DNA from: Lachnospira rogosae
GTDB taxonomy: Bacteria > Bacillota > Clostridia > Lachnospirales > Lachnospiraceae
Direction: 5' to 3'
Assembly (NCBI RefSeq): GCF_040096455.1
Contig: NZ_JBBMER010000005.1
Coordinates: forward strand, 141,590-205,589
DNA length: 64,000 bases
A program made the translations under genes and the position numbers. Shown here piece after piece: positions 47,476-57,878 of the stretch; the first letter of the stretch is position 1; each line of letters starts with the position of its first letter. The notes beneath the pieces are model-generated. The model saw nothing but the letters and a program-made list of their open reading frames with translations. It did no database searches and was not told where the DNA came from.

Positions 47476-48198
47476 TTAAAATCCATATTTACCAAGAAAC
47501 TCTCTTGTTATCCCTGATGTATTCTGTCTTTGTGATGACTGTGCTTTTACTGACACATCCTGCCTTGTGGATATCTCGCCCAGTCCATCCGCTGTTACAT
47601 CAAGACTTTCGCCTGTCTGTAACAATCTTTTTATGTATTTCCCTACAATATCATTCTCAAGATTGACACAATCGTTGATTCTACGCTGTGATAATGTTGT
47701 CACCTGCCTTGTATGGGGAATTACAGATACTTTAAAACTATCATCATTAACCCCTGCTACAGTAAGGCTTATTCCATCAATTGTTATTGAACCTTTTGGA
47801 ACTATTAACTGCATAATCTCTTTACCTGCATTAATTGTGTACCAGACAGCGTTATCATCCTTGCTTATCTTTGTTATTCTGCCAACACCATCTATATGTC
47901 CACTTACTATATGTCCGCCAAATCTGCCATTAGCTGGCATTGCTCTTTCAAGATTAACAGCCATTCCTGCCCGCAGATTTCCAAGTGATGACTTATTAAT
48001 AGTTTCGTGCATAACATCTGCACTGAACTGTTTACTGCCAATTGACGTTACTGTCAGGCACACGCCATTAACTGCTATACTGTCACCTATATTGGTTCCC
48101 CCAAGAATATCTGATGCACTTATAGTTATAATCTGAGAAAATGCGTGTCTTTGAACAGATACTATATGTCCGATTTCTTCAACAATTCCTGTAAACAA
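47476..48198 (-). CDS. ribE: Riboflavin synthase, alpha subunit
   Basis: A 240-residue protein with two lumazine-binding repeats: MFTGIVEEIGH at the start, GDSIAVNGVCLTVT in the first repeat and GSITIDGISLTV in the second. The last 40 residues are a low-complexity tail not needed in usual members (about 200-220 residues). It directly follows ribD with no gap. Confidence 0.95.
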   Translation of the reverse strand: MFTGIVEEIGHIVSVQRHAFSQIITISASDILGGTNIGDSIAVNGVCLTVTSIGSKQFSADVMHETINKSSLGNLRAGMAVNLERAMPANGRFGGHIVSGHIDGVGRITKISKDDNAVWYTINAGKEIMQLIVPKGSITIDGISLTVAGVNDDSFKVSVIPHTRQVTTLSQRRINDCVNLENDIVGKYIKRLLQTGESLDVTADGLGEISTRQDVSVKAQSSQRQNTSGITREFLGKYGF

Positions 48199-49320
48199 TT
48201 ATATACACCTCACTTTCCCCTCAATTAATATATCCTTTCCCAATCTTGTAACCGTATAATCATCAAGCTCATATGCTTTATCGGGAGTATCAACACCAAT
48301 TCCACCTACTGGTGAAAGAGCATTTACACCACCCAATACTTTAGGTGCTATATAAGCCTGTATTCTGTCTACCATACCACTTGCCAGAACACTCCAGTTA
48401 AGTGTCGCTCCACCCTCGCACACAATACTGTCTATGCCAAGCTGTCCTAGCTTTATTATCAGTTCTTTTATATCTATATGAGAATTATTATCATTATCAT
48501 TTTTATTGACATATATAAGTTTACAGCCTGCCTCAGTGTATTTCCTGCACTTATCATCGTCTTTGCAGCTTGTAGCTATATATGTTGTGTACAGCTTCGC
48601 ACTCCGTACAATATTGCAATCAAGCGGTGTCCTGAGATTAGTATCACATATTACTCTTGCCGGCTGGTTGATATTAACAATATCTTTACTGCGGCACGTC
48701 AACATAGGATTGTCCTTTATAACAGTTTCAACACCAACCATTACGGCTGAATATCTATGCCTGTCCATATGAACTTTATTTCTTGCTGTTTCCCCTGTTA
48801 TCCACTGTGACAATCCTGTATGCGTTGCAATCTTTCCGTCCAGGGACTGTGCATACTTTAATATCACATATGGCTTTTTTTCTTTTATGTAATTAAAAAA
48901 TACATAATTAAGGCTTTTACATTCCTCACTACACACAAGCTTGTCATCAACAGTTATGTTATGTTCTCTTAAAATATCCACGCCTTTCCCTGCAACTAAT
49001 GGGTTAGGGTCATAAGAACCTATCACCACTCTTTTTATTCCCGCCTCAATAATTGCATTAACACAGGGTGGCTGTTTACCATAATGACAGCATGGCTCAA
49101 GTGTCACATATATCGTTGCACCACTCACATCCTCATTTGCACTGGCAAGTGCTTCTCTCTCTGCGTGAAGTCCACCATATTTCTTATGGTACCCTTCTCC
49201 TATTATCCTGCCGCCTTTAACAATAACTGCACCGACAAGCGGATTAGGATTAGTCCAGCCTGTTCCTTTCTTAGCCAGCTCAACAGCCCTTAGCATATAT
49301 TCTTCATCTGTCATTGCCAT
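48199..49320 (-). CDS. ribD: Bifunctional riboflavin deaminase/reductase
   Basis: A 373-residue enzyme. The N-terminal deaminase has the zinc motif HAERE with PCCHYGKQPPC; the C-terminal reductase has YAQSLDGKIAT and CEGGATLNWS. First gene of ribDEBAH, behind an FMN riboswitch and terminator. Confidence 0.97.
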   Translation of the reverse strand: MAMTDEEYMLRAVELAKKGTGWTNPNPLVGAVIVKGGRIIGEGYHKKYGGLHAEREALASANEDVSGATIYVTLEPCCHYGKQPPCVNAIIEAGIKRVVIGSYDPNPLVAGKGVDILREHNITVDDKLVCSEECKSLNYVFFNYIKEKKPYVILKYAQSLDGKIATHTGLSQWITGETARNKVHMDRHRYSAVMVGVETVIKDNPMLTCRSKDIVNINQPARVICDTNLRTPLDCNIVRSAKLYTTYIATSCKDDDKCRKYTEAGCKLIYVNKNDNDNNSHIDIKELIIKLGQLGIDSIVCEGGATLNWSVLASGMVDRIQAYIAPKVLGGVNALSPVGGIGVDTPDKAYELDDYTVTRLGKDILIEGKVRCI

Positions 49321-49384
49321 AATATTACCCGCCTTCTTTCTCTAATAAATGTATATAATGGGTTTTCCATTCTTAAAATATCAA

Positions 49385-49417
49385 TAAAAAAGCCCTGAGA
49401 ATAATCTTCCCAGGGCT
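49385..49417 (-). terminator. FMN-riboswitch-controlled terminator
   Basis: AAGCCCTGGGAAGA and TCTCAGGGCTT pair, followed by six T residues, between the RFN element and ribD. Confidence 0.85.
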
Positions 49418-49552
49418 TAAATAACTATATAATACATATTCTGCAAATATCAATAGCTAATACAGTTATAATAGCTTAATAATATTATTATCATAATACA
49501 TTATCTTAATATATGCTTAACAACGATTATCTAATTAAATATATCAACTTTA

Positions 49553-49655
49553 CTTCTTCCATCCAGACTGTAACTGTCGGCACTGGAATTCCACCAGTTC
49601 GTGCATAATGCTCGCGGGCTTTACCGCCGGTAGGGAATGACACCCTGCCCTGAAG
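49553..49655 (-). ncRNA. FMN riboswitch (RFN element)
   Basis: The minus strand reads TTCAGGGCAGGGTG, then ATTCCCTACCGGCGGTAAAG, CCCGCGAGC, and ends CAGTCTGGATGGAAGAA, all hallmarks of the RFN aptamer. It controls the rib operon through the terminator at 49385-49417. Confidence 0.97.
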
Positions 49656-49764
49656 TATTATTTAATTCTTTTATAAAATAGCACAATAGAACTAATAATT
49701 CAATAGTCTTTTGAACATTAATTTACAACATTTAATTTATAACATTAATTTTACAGCTTATATT

Positions 49765-50217
49765 TTATAATTTAAAATCTCTGCTGTCTAACACAATAGT
49801 GAATGGTCCGTCATTTTCAAGACTCACTTTCATATCCGCACCGAATTCACCCGTTTCTACCTTCGCAACTCTTTCCCTGCACAGTGCTACGAATTTCTCG
49901 TATAACTCATTGGCAAGATCTGGCTCACAGGCGTGTACAAAGCTTGGTCTGTTGCCTTTCCTGCAATCTGCATATAATGTGAACTGACTGACAATAAGCA
50001 TTTCTCCACCTACATCATTAATTGAGAGATTAGTCTTTCCATTCTCATCTGCGAATATTCTCATTTTGCATATTTTATCAGCAAATGGCACAAGCATATC
50101 CTCTGTGTCACCTTCGCCTGCACCAAACAGTATAAGATAGCCTTTGCCTATACTTCCTATGACATTACCATCAACTTTTACACTTGCTGAATTAACTCTT
50201 TGTATAACGAATTTCAT
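49765..50217 (-). CDS. dtd: D-aminoacyl-tRNA deacylase
   Basis: A 150-residue DTD that removes D-amino acids from tRNA. The active-site motifs SQFTLYADCRKGNRPSF and the late NDGPFTIVLDS (Gly-cis-Pro type NxGPxT) are present. The start MKFVIQRVNSASVKVDG is typical. It stands alone between the rib leader and trkH. Confidence 0.95.
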   Translation of the reverse strand: MKFVIQRVNSASVKVDGNVIGSIGKGYLILFGAGEGDTEDMLVPFADKICKMRIFADENGKTNLSINDVGGEMLIVSQFTLYADCRKGNRPSFVHACEPDLANELYEKFVALCRERVAKVETGEFGADMKVSLENDGPFTIVLDSRDFKL

Positions 50218-50306
50218 TATATTTCTCCATTTTAACAGTATCTAAATGTATTTCTAAAATATTCTTTCTATATATATTAAATATCTGATTAACTATACAA
50301 TCTGTT

Positions 50307-51776
50307 CTATTTAACTCTGTACTTTCTCTTATCCGCTAACATTTCCTTTATTACCACTGGATGGAATAATAATAACATTGGAAATAATTCAAGTCGTCCT
50401 GCAAGCATATCAAATACTATAACTATCTTGCTTAATATGCCAAAATGTCCAAAGTTATGTGTTGGACCTGCAAGTTCAAGACCTGGTCCAATGTTATTAA
50501 TTGTAGCCGCTACCGCTGTAAAGTTAGTTGTCAGATCTTTTCCTTCTAATGAAACAAGGAATACTGATACAACAAATGTTAATATAAATGTTATCATATA
50601 CACATTTACAGAACGTATAACCTCGTGTTCAACCGGTTTTCCTTCAACCTTAATCTTCTTTACGCTTCTAGGGTGGATATAAGAGTTAAGCTCTTTAATA
50701 ATTGTCTTAATAAGTATTACAAATCTTGAAACCTTTATACCACCGCCTGTACTTCCCGCACATGCACCAACAAACATAAGCAATACAAGTATTGTTTTTG
50801 ATGTCTGTGGCCACAAGTTAAAGTCTGTCGTTGAAAATCCTGTTGTCGTTATAATTGAACCAACCTGAAATGCCGACTTGGTAATTGCATCCCATACACC
50901 AGAACACATAGAATAAATATTAATTGTGATAGCTGTAATTGCTGCTAATATTATTCCAAAATATACCCTTACTTCTTCCATACTAAGTGCTTTCTTAATA
51001 CTTCCAAAGAACAGCAGATAGTAAGCATTAAAGTTCACACCAAACAGTATCATAAATATCGTGACAATCCACTGTATAGCCACAGAATAACTGCCTATAC
51101 TGTCATTTTTAATACCAAAACCACCTGTACCAGCTGTTGCAAATGATGTATTAACCGCATCAAACACCGGCATCTTAGCCATAACAAGTATTATGAATTC
51201 CAGTAATGTAAGTCCAAAATATATAATATAAAGTATTCTTGCTGTATGTCTTACCTTCGGTACAAGCTTACCAACTGATGGTCCCGGACTTTCTGCCCTC
51301 ATAAGATTAATATTAGAACCACCACTGAGTGGCACAATCGCAATAATAAATACAAGAACACCCATACCACCTATCCAGTGTGTAAAGCTTCTCCAAATAA
51401 TACTGCAATGTGACAGGCTCTCAACATCACTTAATATACTAGCACCAGTCGTTGTAAAACCTGAAACTGTTTCAAATAAAGCATCAATAAACGATGGAAT
51501 CTCTCCAGTTATCATAAATGGAAATGAACCTACAATTCCCATAAGTATCCAGCTTAAAGATGTCGCTATACAGCCCTCTTTAAGATATATAATATAATCT
51601 TTAGGCTTCCTTATTGTCAGAAGCATACCTGCAATAAGACTTAATACTGCTACAATTACATACGCAATTCCCTGACTTTCGTGATATATAAGTGCAACAA
51701 GACAAGGAAGTGCCATAAGCACTCCCTCTGTTTTAAGTATGCAACCCAGAATGTATATAATCATTGTTCTATTCAT
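50307..51776 (-). CDS. trkH: Potassium uptake protein TrkH
   Basis: A 489-residue membrane channel subunit with four pore-loop repeats, seen in TVSGFTTTGASIL, FATAGTGGFGIKND, ITTTGFSTTDFN and NNIGPGLELAG. It forms the K+ path and works with TrkA, whose gene lies 21 bases upstream on the same strand. Confidence 0.95.
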   Translation of the reverse strand: MNRTMIIYILGCILKTEGVLMALPCLVALIYHESQGIAYVIVAVLSLIAGMLLTIRKPKDYIIYLKEGCIATSLSWILMGIVGSFPFMITGEIPSFIDALFETVSGFTTTGASILSDVESLSHCSIIWRSFTHWIGGMGVLVFIIAIVPLSGGSNINLMRAESPGPSVGKLVPKVRHTARILYIIYFGLTLLEFIILVMAKMPVFDAVNTSFATAGTGGFGIKNDSIGSYSVAIQWIVTIFMILFGVNFNAYYLLFFGSIKKALSMEEVRVYFGIILAAITAITINIYSMCSGVWDAITKSAFQVGSIITTTGFSTTDFNLWPQTSKTILVLLMFVGACAGSTGGGIKVSRFVILIKTIIKELNSYIHPRSVKKIKVEGKPVEHEVIRSVNVYMITFILTFVVSVFLVSLEGKDLTTNFTAVAATINNIGPGLELAGPTHNFGHFGILSKIVIVFDMLAGRLELFPMLLLFHPVVIKEMLADKRKYRVK

Positions 51777-51797
51777 ATCTATTTTACCTGCTTACAC

Positions 51798-53183
51798 CTA
51801 TCTTACAATATCATCAATACCTGTAAATCCTGTATTCTTAGTTACTATCATTACTGTATCGCCGTCTTCAATCTCATCATTACCTGTAGGAATGATAATA
51901 TGTCCATTGTGGTTGATAAATGAGATAAGGACATCTTTCTTTAACTTCAGATCCTTAATAGGTACTCCAGATACCTTTGAATTCTCCTCAACAATGAATT
52001 CAATTGCCTCAACCCTTGAATCAAACATATGATAAAGAGTCTCTATATTACTGCCCATTGAATTCTTCTTGGCTCTTACATATGCAATAATTGCTTCTGA
52101 TGTAATATATTTAGGATATACAAGGCTTCCAAGATCAAGATTATTAATAACCTGCTTATAATTAACCCTGTTAATCTTAGTTACAACCTTAGCCTTTGAT
52201 ACCTGCTTTGCATAAAGTGTCAGCATAATATTTTCTTCATCTATTCCTGTAAGTGGAATGAATGACTGAACTGTTTCTATACCTTCTTCCTTCAATATAT
52301 CCGGGTCTGTGCCGTCACCATTAATAATTATAGCTTTAGGAAGCTTAACACTTAAGCTTTCACAGTTCTCTTTTTCCTTTTCAATAATCTTTACTGAGAT
52401 GCCCATATTAAGAAGTTCTTTAGCAAGATAATATGCTGCCTTGCTTGCACCTATAATCATAGTATCCTTAACCTGCCTGGTTGCTAAGCCTATCTGCTTA
52501 AGAAAATCTCTTGCAATATGACGTTCTGAAACAAATGAAACTACATCGCCTGACTGAAGCACGAAATCACCGTTAGGCATATATACTTCTCCGTTTCTTT
52601 CAACTGCGCATATAAGAATATCATTAGTAATATTCTTACCAAGATAAGCTAAGCTAAGCCCATTCAGAAGATTACCCTCTGGTACTTTGAATTTGACAAG
52701 CTCTGCCTGTCCATGTGCAAATGAATTAACCTCAAGTGCAGTTGGAAGATATAATATACGTGCAACCTCTCTTGCCGCTTCAAGCTCAGGATTTATTATA
52801 AGGGCAAGACCTAACTGCTCTCTTAAATAGCCTGTTTCCTCACTGTAATCTGGTGTACGGACTCTTGCTATTGCTGCACATTTGCCAACTCTCTTGGCTA
52901 CTGTACAACATAAAAGGTTAAGCTCGTCCGAATCTGTAACCGCAATAATAAGATCTGTTTCTTCAATACCAGCTTCCATCTGTGTTGAATAGCTTGCTCC
53001 GTTACCTACAAGTCCCATAACATCATAGATATTGGTAATATCCTGTATCTTCTCTGCTTTCTTATCTATAACAGTTATATCATGTCCTTCTTTACTTAAC
53101 TGGTCAACAAGGTTCGCACCTACCTTGCCACAGCCTACTATTATGATTTTTAAGCCATTTTCCTTCTTACTTAATCCAAACAT
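51798..53183 (-). CDS. trkA: Potassium uptake regulatory protein TrkA
   Basis: A 461-residue protein with two RCK units. Each has a nucleotide-binding Rossmann fold (IIVGCGKVGANLVDQL near residue 14; MIIGASKAAYYLAKELL near residue 240) and a TrkA-C domain. It gates TrkH in response to NAD(H) or ATP/ADP. In the second fold the usual GxGxxG is changed to GASKAA, common for the second half. Confidence 0.95.
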   Translation of the reverse strand: MFGLSKKENGLKIIIVGCGKVGANLVDQLSKEGHDITVIDKKAEKIQDITNIYDVMGLVGNGASYSTQMEAGIEETDLIIAVTDSDELNLLCCTVAKRVGKCAAIARVRTPDYSEETGYLREQLGLALIINPELEAAREVARILYLPTALEVNSFAHGQAELVKFKVPEGNLLNGLSLAYLGKNITNDILICAVERNGEVYMPNGDFVLQSGDVVSFVSERHIARDFLKQIGLATRQVKDTMIIGASKAAYYLAKELLNMGISVKIIEKEKENCESLSVKLPKAIIINGDGTDPDILKEEGIETVQSFIPLTGIDEENIMLTLYAKQVSKAKVVTKINRVNYKQVINNLDLGSLVYPKYITSEAIIAYVRAKKNSMGSNIETLYHMFDSRVEAIEFIVEENSKVSGVPIKDLKLKKDVLISFINHNGHIIIPTGNDEIEDGDTVMIVTKNTGFTGIDDIVR

Positions 53184-53249
53184 AATATCTCCATTCGTGC
53201 CTTTTCAAAGTACGCCCATCATGGCTAAGCACTTATCTCCATTCTCTAA

Positions 53250-53855
53250 TTATAAAGCCTTCTTTATTGCCTCAAAGAGGTCATCATATTCTTCAAATGC
53301 TTCAAGCTGTGGATAATCTGCCTTAATCTGGTCAGTTGTTCTGAATAGGAAACCTGCCTTACTAGCCTGAATCATACCTAAATCGTTGTGGCTGTCACCA
53401 CTGGCAATTGTTTCAAAGCCAACAGACTGAAGTGCTTTAACTGTTGAAAGCTTAGACTGTTCACAACGCATTTTAAAGCCTGTAATTGTTCCGTCCTTAG
53501 CTACTTCAAGAGTATTACAGAATATAGTAGGCCAGCCGAGCTTCTTCATAAGAGGTGCTGCAAACTGTGTAAATGTATCACTAATAATAATAACCTGTGT
53601 TGTTTCTCTTAACTTATCAAGGAATTCCTTAGCTCCTGGAAGTGGATCTATCTTTGCAATAGTTTCCTGTATCTCTTTAAGTCCAAGACCGTGTTCCTTA
53701 AGAATTCCAAGTCTCCAGTTCATAAGCTTGTCATAATCTGGTTCGTCTCTTGTTGTTCTTGTAAGCTCTGGAATACCGCTTTCCTTTGCAAATGCAATCC
53801 AGATTTCTGGAACTAATACTCCTTCAAGATCTAAACATACTATATTCATACTCAT
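53250..53855 (-). CDS. thrH: ThrH-type HAD phosphatase (phosphoserine phosphatase / homoserine phosphotransferase)
   Basis: A 201-residue HAD enzyme. Motif I is DLEGVLVPE (usually DxDGT; here a DLEG form as in ThrH), motif II IISDTFTQF and motif III GDSHNDLGM. The ThrH family acts on phosphoserine and can transfer phosphate to homoserine. The ATG at 53855 follows GAGGG; the frame extends further upstream but without a ribosome site. Confidence 0.85.
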   Translation of the reverse strand: MSMNIVCLDLEGVLVPEIWIAFAKESGIPELTRTTRDEPDYDKLMNWRLGILKEHGLGLKEIQETIAKIDPLPGAKEFLDKLRETTQVIIISDTFTQFAAPLMKKLGWPTIFCNTLEVAKDGTITGFKMRCEQSKLSTVKALQSVGFETIASGDSHNDLGMIQASKAGFLFRTTDQIKADYPQLEAFEEYDDLFEAIKKAL

Positions 53856-53971
53856 ATTTGCCCTCATTTCCGTGTAGTATACACATTTTCTAAATAATAT
53901 CAAGATTGGATTATAACACAATAATCTTAATTGGTGAACACCTTTTAACATATAAGCTTACAATATAAGCT

Positions 53972-55072
53972 TTATTTGGCTAGTTTTGCTATAAGCTCAA
54001 GATTGTCCGGTATATGTATGTGCTGTGGACAATTCTTCTCACATCTGTGACATTTAATGCAGTCTGAAGCCTTTCCCTTATTATATATAAGCCTCTGATA
54101 ATACATATTGGAAAAATTGTCATTAATGCAATAATTATTATAAAGTGCAAACAGTCCTGGAATATTAATATTCTTAGGACATACCTCCATACAATATCCA
54201 CAGGAAGTACAAGGAATTGCTGTTCTTTTGTTAATTATTGCTACAACCTCTTTAAGAAGCTCCTTTTCCTTATCGTTAAGCGGCTGAGGTCTTGCCATAA
54301 TCTTAGTATTGTCAAGCACCTGCTCACAATTGCTCATTCCACTAAGCACCATAAACACACCATCAAGATTAGCTGCAAACCTTAAAGCATACGAAGCTGG
54401 CGAGGCTTCCTTGTTATATTCCCTTAAAATATTCTCTGCTTCCTTTGGAAGATTCGCCAGTGTCCCGCCCTTAACAGACTCCATTACAGCTATTGGCTTA
54501 TTATGCCTTCTTGCTGTTTCATAACATAACCTTGACTGGATAATATCATTTTCCCAATCAAGATAATTAATCTGAAGCTGAACAAAATCAACTTCCGGGT
54601 GATTGGTTAATATCATATCAAGGAACTGTGCATCATCGTGAAATGAGAATCCGAAATTCTTAATCTTACCCTCGGCTTTCATCTTCTTAGCGAATTCAAA
54701 TCCACCCCACTTGTCCGTATTATAATATCTGTCCCTGCCCATATTGTGCATAAGGTAGTAATCAAAATATCCAACGCCTGTCTTTTCAAGCTGTTTATTA
54801 AAATATAACGGATACTCCTCACCTGATTTTATAAGCACTGTAGGCATTTTATCGGCAAATACATACTTGTCCCTGTCATATCTGTCAACCAAAGCTTCCT
54901 TTAACGCTGTTTCTGACATCTGGTCGTGATACGGAAATGCAGTATCAAAATATGTAAATCCTGCTTCCATATATATATCAACCATACGCTTTAACTCGTC
55001 CATATCAATTGACTGTTTATCATCTGGATTGATTAACGGAAGCCTCATCGCTCCAAATCCGAATCTATTCAT
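53972..55072 (-). CDS. Aldo/keto reductase with C-terminal ferredoxin domain
   Basis: A 366-residue protein: an aldo/keto reductase barrel (residues 1 to about 270, starting MNRFGFGAMRLPL, with FDTAFPYHDQMSE) and a C-terminal 2[4Fe-4S] region with CTSCGYCMEVCP and CIKCHRCEKNCP. Such proteins are common in anaerobes; the substrate is unknown. It stands between thrH and DegV genes. Confidence 0.9.
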   Translation of the reverse strand: MNRFGFGAMRLPLINPDDKQSIDMDELKRMVDIYMEAGFTYFDTAFPYHDQMSETALKEALVDRYDRDKYVFADKMPTVLIKSGEEYPLYFNKQLEKTGVGYFDYYLMHNMGRDRYYNTDKWGGFEFAKKMKAEGKIKNFGFSFHDDAQFLDMILTNHPEVDFVQLQINYLDWENDIIQSRLCYETARRHNKPIAVMESVKGGTLANLPKEAENILREYNKEASPASYALRFAANLDGVFMVLSGMSNCEQVLDNTKIMARPQPLNDKEKELLKEVVAIINKRTAIPCTSCGYCMEVCPKNINIPGLFALYNNYCINDNFSNMYYQRLIYNKGKASDCIKCHRCEKNCPQHIHIPDNLELIAKLAK

Positions 55073-55199
55073 TGTAATTCTCTCCTGATTGTTAATTCTC
55101 TTTTGATATTTTATTTTCTTATACTATTTATCTTTTCTTATTTTACTTAATTCTATTGTGCTGTTATTGCTATAAATAACCGTATATACAACCACAATG

Positions 55200-56087
55200 T
55201 TAGTCAACTCTCTTATTGCCCCAGAAGAATAATGCAACTGTTCCAGGTCCTGTGTGGCTTCCTATTGTTGTACCTATATTATTAATCTCCACCCTGCCGT
55301 TAAGCTTAGGGAATTTCTCCTCTATAAGCTTTGCAACAGCTTCTGCATCTTTTCTGCACGCTGACATTGATATGTAGCATTTTCCATCGTAATCAAGTCC
55401 ATTTTCGGCATTATTAATCATCTTCTCAACAGTTGCTGCAATAACCTTCTTCTTAGTACGGATTTTTTCTCTAGGTATAAGCTTTCCCTCAAAATTAACA
55501 TTGAGCAGTGGGCATATATTAAGAAGATTACCCACGAAACCTGACACCTTTGACACTCTTCCACCTTTTATAAAAAATGTAAGATCTGTCGTAAAGAACC
55601 AGTGATTAACCTTTAATCTGTTCTCAATAACCCAGTCCTTTAACTCATCTATACCCATACCTTCATCTTTTAAATCAGCAACCTTATCCATAAGCAGCCC
55701 GTATCCGGATGAAGCCGCAAGTGAATCAATTACATATATCTTTCTGTCTGGATATTTCTCTTTAAGTGTTTCCGCCGCTATATTAGCAGAATTAATTGTT
55801 CCGGATATGCCTGATGAAAGTGTAAGATGAAGTATATCTTTTCCTTCTTTTAAGAATTCTTCAAAATATGTCTCATATTCATCCACATTTATCTGTGATG
55901 TCTTAGTATCAGCTCCTTCCGACATAGCTTTATAGAAATCATCCAAGTTTATTGTCTTCCCTAAATCATCCATATAAGCTGCTCCGTCCAGCTCATAATG
56001 GAAGCATATATAATGTATATCTCTCTTATTAAAATGTTCCTCTGTTAAATCTGCTGTAGAACAACACGAAATAATATAATCACTCAT
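55200..56087 (-). CDS. DegV family fatty-acid-binding protein
   Basis: A 295-residue DegV protein. It has the family start YIISCCSTADL, LTLSSGISGTINSA for binding the fatty-acid carboxylate, and KVNHWFFTTDLTFFIKGGRVS. FakB proteins of this family present fatty acids to the FakA kinase; no fakA is adjacent. The ATG at 56087 follows ATGGAGG. Confidence 0.9.
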   Translation of the reverse strand: MSDYIISCCSTADLTEEHFNKRDIHYICFHYELDGAAYMDDLGKTINLDDFYKAMSEGADTKTSQINVDEYETYFEEFLKEGKDILHLTLSSGISGTINSANIAAETLKEKYPDRKIYVIDSLAASSGYGLLMDKVADLKDEGMGIDELKDWVIENRLKVNHWFFTTDLTFFIKGGRVSKVSGFVGNLLNICPLLNVNFEGKLIPREKIRTKKKVIAATVEKMINNAENGLDYDGKCYISMSACRKDAEAVAKLIEEKFPKLNGRVEINNIGTTIGSHTGPGTVALFFWGNKRVD

Positions 56088-56261
56088 AACTAAGCCTCCA
56101 TACATATTATAAATATTTGTATACACAGTAATTTTATTATATATCATATCTTATGTCCATTGATTTATTATATTTCATCTGATATTATTATTCTTAATAA
56201 TCATTTGATTAATTATAAAGTCAGTAATCATAAACCTGCCTTATTTAACGAGGATAAATAT

Positions 56262-57737
56262 ATGCTTACATATTCTTTTGATAATAGAAACAAAAAAAGC
56301 CTTTACGAATATCTGTACACCTGTATTAAAGATGATATTATATCCGGCAAATTAACACCCGATACAAAGCTTCCTTCCAAGAGAGATTTTGCCAAAAATC
56401 ACGGAATAAGCGTCGTAACTGTTGAAAATGCCTACGGACAGCTTCTTGCAGAAGGCTACATATATTCACTTCCTAAGAAGGGATTTTATGTATCGGAGAT
56501 TAATAATAATTACAATACCACAGGTAATCATTCTTTTAAGAATACCGCTTTCAATAATATTTCAAGCAGTAACCAGCCTTACAATGTGAATAATAATGCT
56601 GGTGCTTCCCTGGAAAATACTGGTGCTCCCCTGGAAAATGCAGCTGTCAACCTTGTATACAGCCACACCCCTAAAGATAATTTTCCATTTTCAGTATGGG
56701 CAAAACTTATGCGTCAGGTACTTACATATGAGGGCGATGATGCACTCAATGTTCCACCCACAGGTGGCGTTATGAAACTGCGCCGTGCCATTGCACATCA
56801 TCTATATGAATTCAGGGGAATTACAGTAAATCCTGAGCAGATTATTATTGGTGCTGGAACTGAATATTTATATGGGCTTATCGTTCAGCTTCTTGGACGT
56901 GACCTTGCCTACGGACTTGAAAATCCAAGTTCCAGAAAAATCGTAAATATATACCGCTCATTAGGTGTCAAGGTCAACGCACTTGATATGGATGATGAAG
57001 GTGTAATACCTGACAGCATTGGACTTGCGAATTCCCAGATAATACAGATATCTCCGTCACACCATTTTCCTACTGGTATAGTTACATCTATAAGCAGAAG
57101 ATATGGTCTGTTACAATGGGCTAACAACTCGCACGGCAGATACATAATAGAGGACGACTACGACAGTGAATTCCGACTTCAGGGAAAGCCAATACCATCA
57201 CTCTTTTCAATCGATGCCACAGACAAGGTAATATATTTTAATACATTTACAAAAAGCCTTGCCTCAACTATAAGAATTAGTTATATGGTTCTTCCTGTGC
57301 CGCTCCTTGAACGCTTCAAACAGCAGCTTGGCTTCTATGCCTGTACAGTATCTAACTTTGAACAATATACTCTGGCACATTTTATTGAAGACGGCTTTCT
57401 TGATAAACACATTAACCGTATGCGCAATCACTACCGTGACATAAGGGATAATCTTATAGGTCTGCTTATGAAAAGCAGTATCAAAGACCGTATTAATATA
57501 TACGAGGAAAATTCGGGACTGCATTTTCTCCTAAAATACGACACAGAATTAACTGATGAGCAGCTAAAGCAAAAAGCCAGCAAGAAAGGACTTCTCATAT
57601 CATTTCTTTCTGACTATATAACTGGAAACAGCTATTCACCTGATAATTATTCGCATATAGCAATTGTCAACTACTCTGGAATATCTATGGACGATGTCGC
57701 TATTACTGCAAAATTGCTTGAGGAAATATGCTTATAA
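56262..57737 (+). CDS. MocR-type regulator (GntR HTH fused to aminotransferase fold)
   Basis: A 491-residue protein: a GntR winged helix (residues about 10-75, LPSKRDFAKNHGISVVTVEN), an Asn/Ser-rich linker, and a class I aminotransferase domain with IEDDYDSEFR and FTKSLASTIRISY, where the lysine should bind PLP. PdxR-type MocR proteins control pyridoxal phosphate or amino-acid genes. It is divergent from the DegV gene; its target is not evident. The ATG at 56262 follows GAGGAT. Confidence 0.9.
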   Translation: MLTYSFDNRNKKSLYEYLYTCIKDDIISGKLTPDTKLPSKRDFAKNHGISVVTVENAYGQLLAEGYIYSLPKKGFYVSEINNNYNTTGNHSFKNTAFNNISSSNQPYNVNNNAGASLENTGAPLENAAVNLVYSHTPKDNFPFSVWAKLMRQVLTYEGDDALNVPPTGGVMKLRRAIAHHLYEFRGITVNPEQIIIGAGTEYLYGLIVQLLGRDLAYGLENPSSRKIVNIYRSLGVKVNALDMDDEGVIPDSIGLANSQIIQISPSHHFPTGIVTSISRRYGLLQWANNSHGRYIIEDDYDSEFRLQGKPIPSLFSIDATDKVIYFNTFTKSLASTIRISYMVLPVPLLERFKQQLGFYACTVSNFEQYTLAHFIEDGFLDKHINRMRNHYRDIRDNLIGLLMKSSIKDRINIYEENSGLHFLLKYDTELTDEQLKQKASKKGLLISFLSDYITGNSYSPDNYSHIAIVNYSGISMDDVAITAKLLEEICL

Positions 57738-57808
57738 ATAATTACTTAATGCAATACATATTGGTGGAAGAAATCTAATAATAATAAATATTCTCTTATA
57801 AAAATAAT

Positions 57809-57872
57809 GGTGTCACACGAATGAACTATTCACTGCCTTACTAACATTAAATAATTCATTTTATGTGACACC
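57809..57872. terminator. Bidirectional terminator between convergent genes
   Basis: GGTGTCACA pairs with TGTGACACC, extended by ATGAA/TTCAT inside. It lies between the 3' ends of the MocR-type gene and the GGDEF gene. Confidence 0.6.
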
Positions 57873-57878
57873 TTGTTA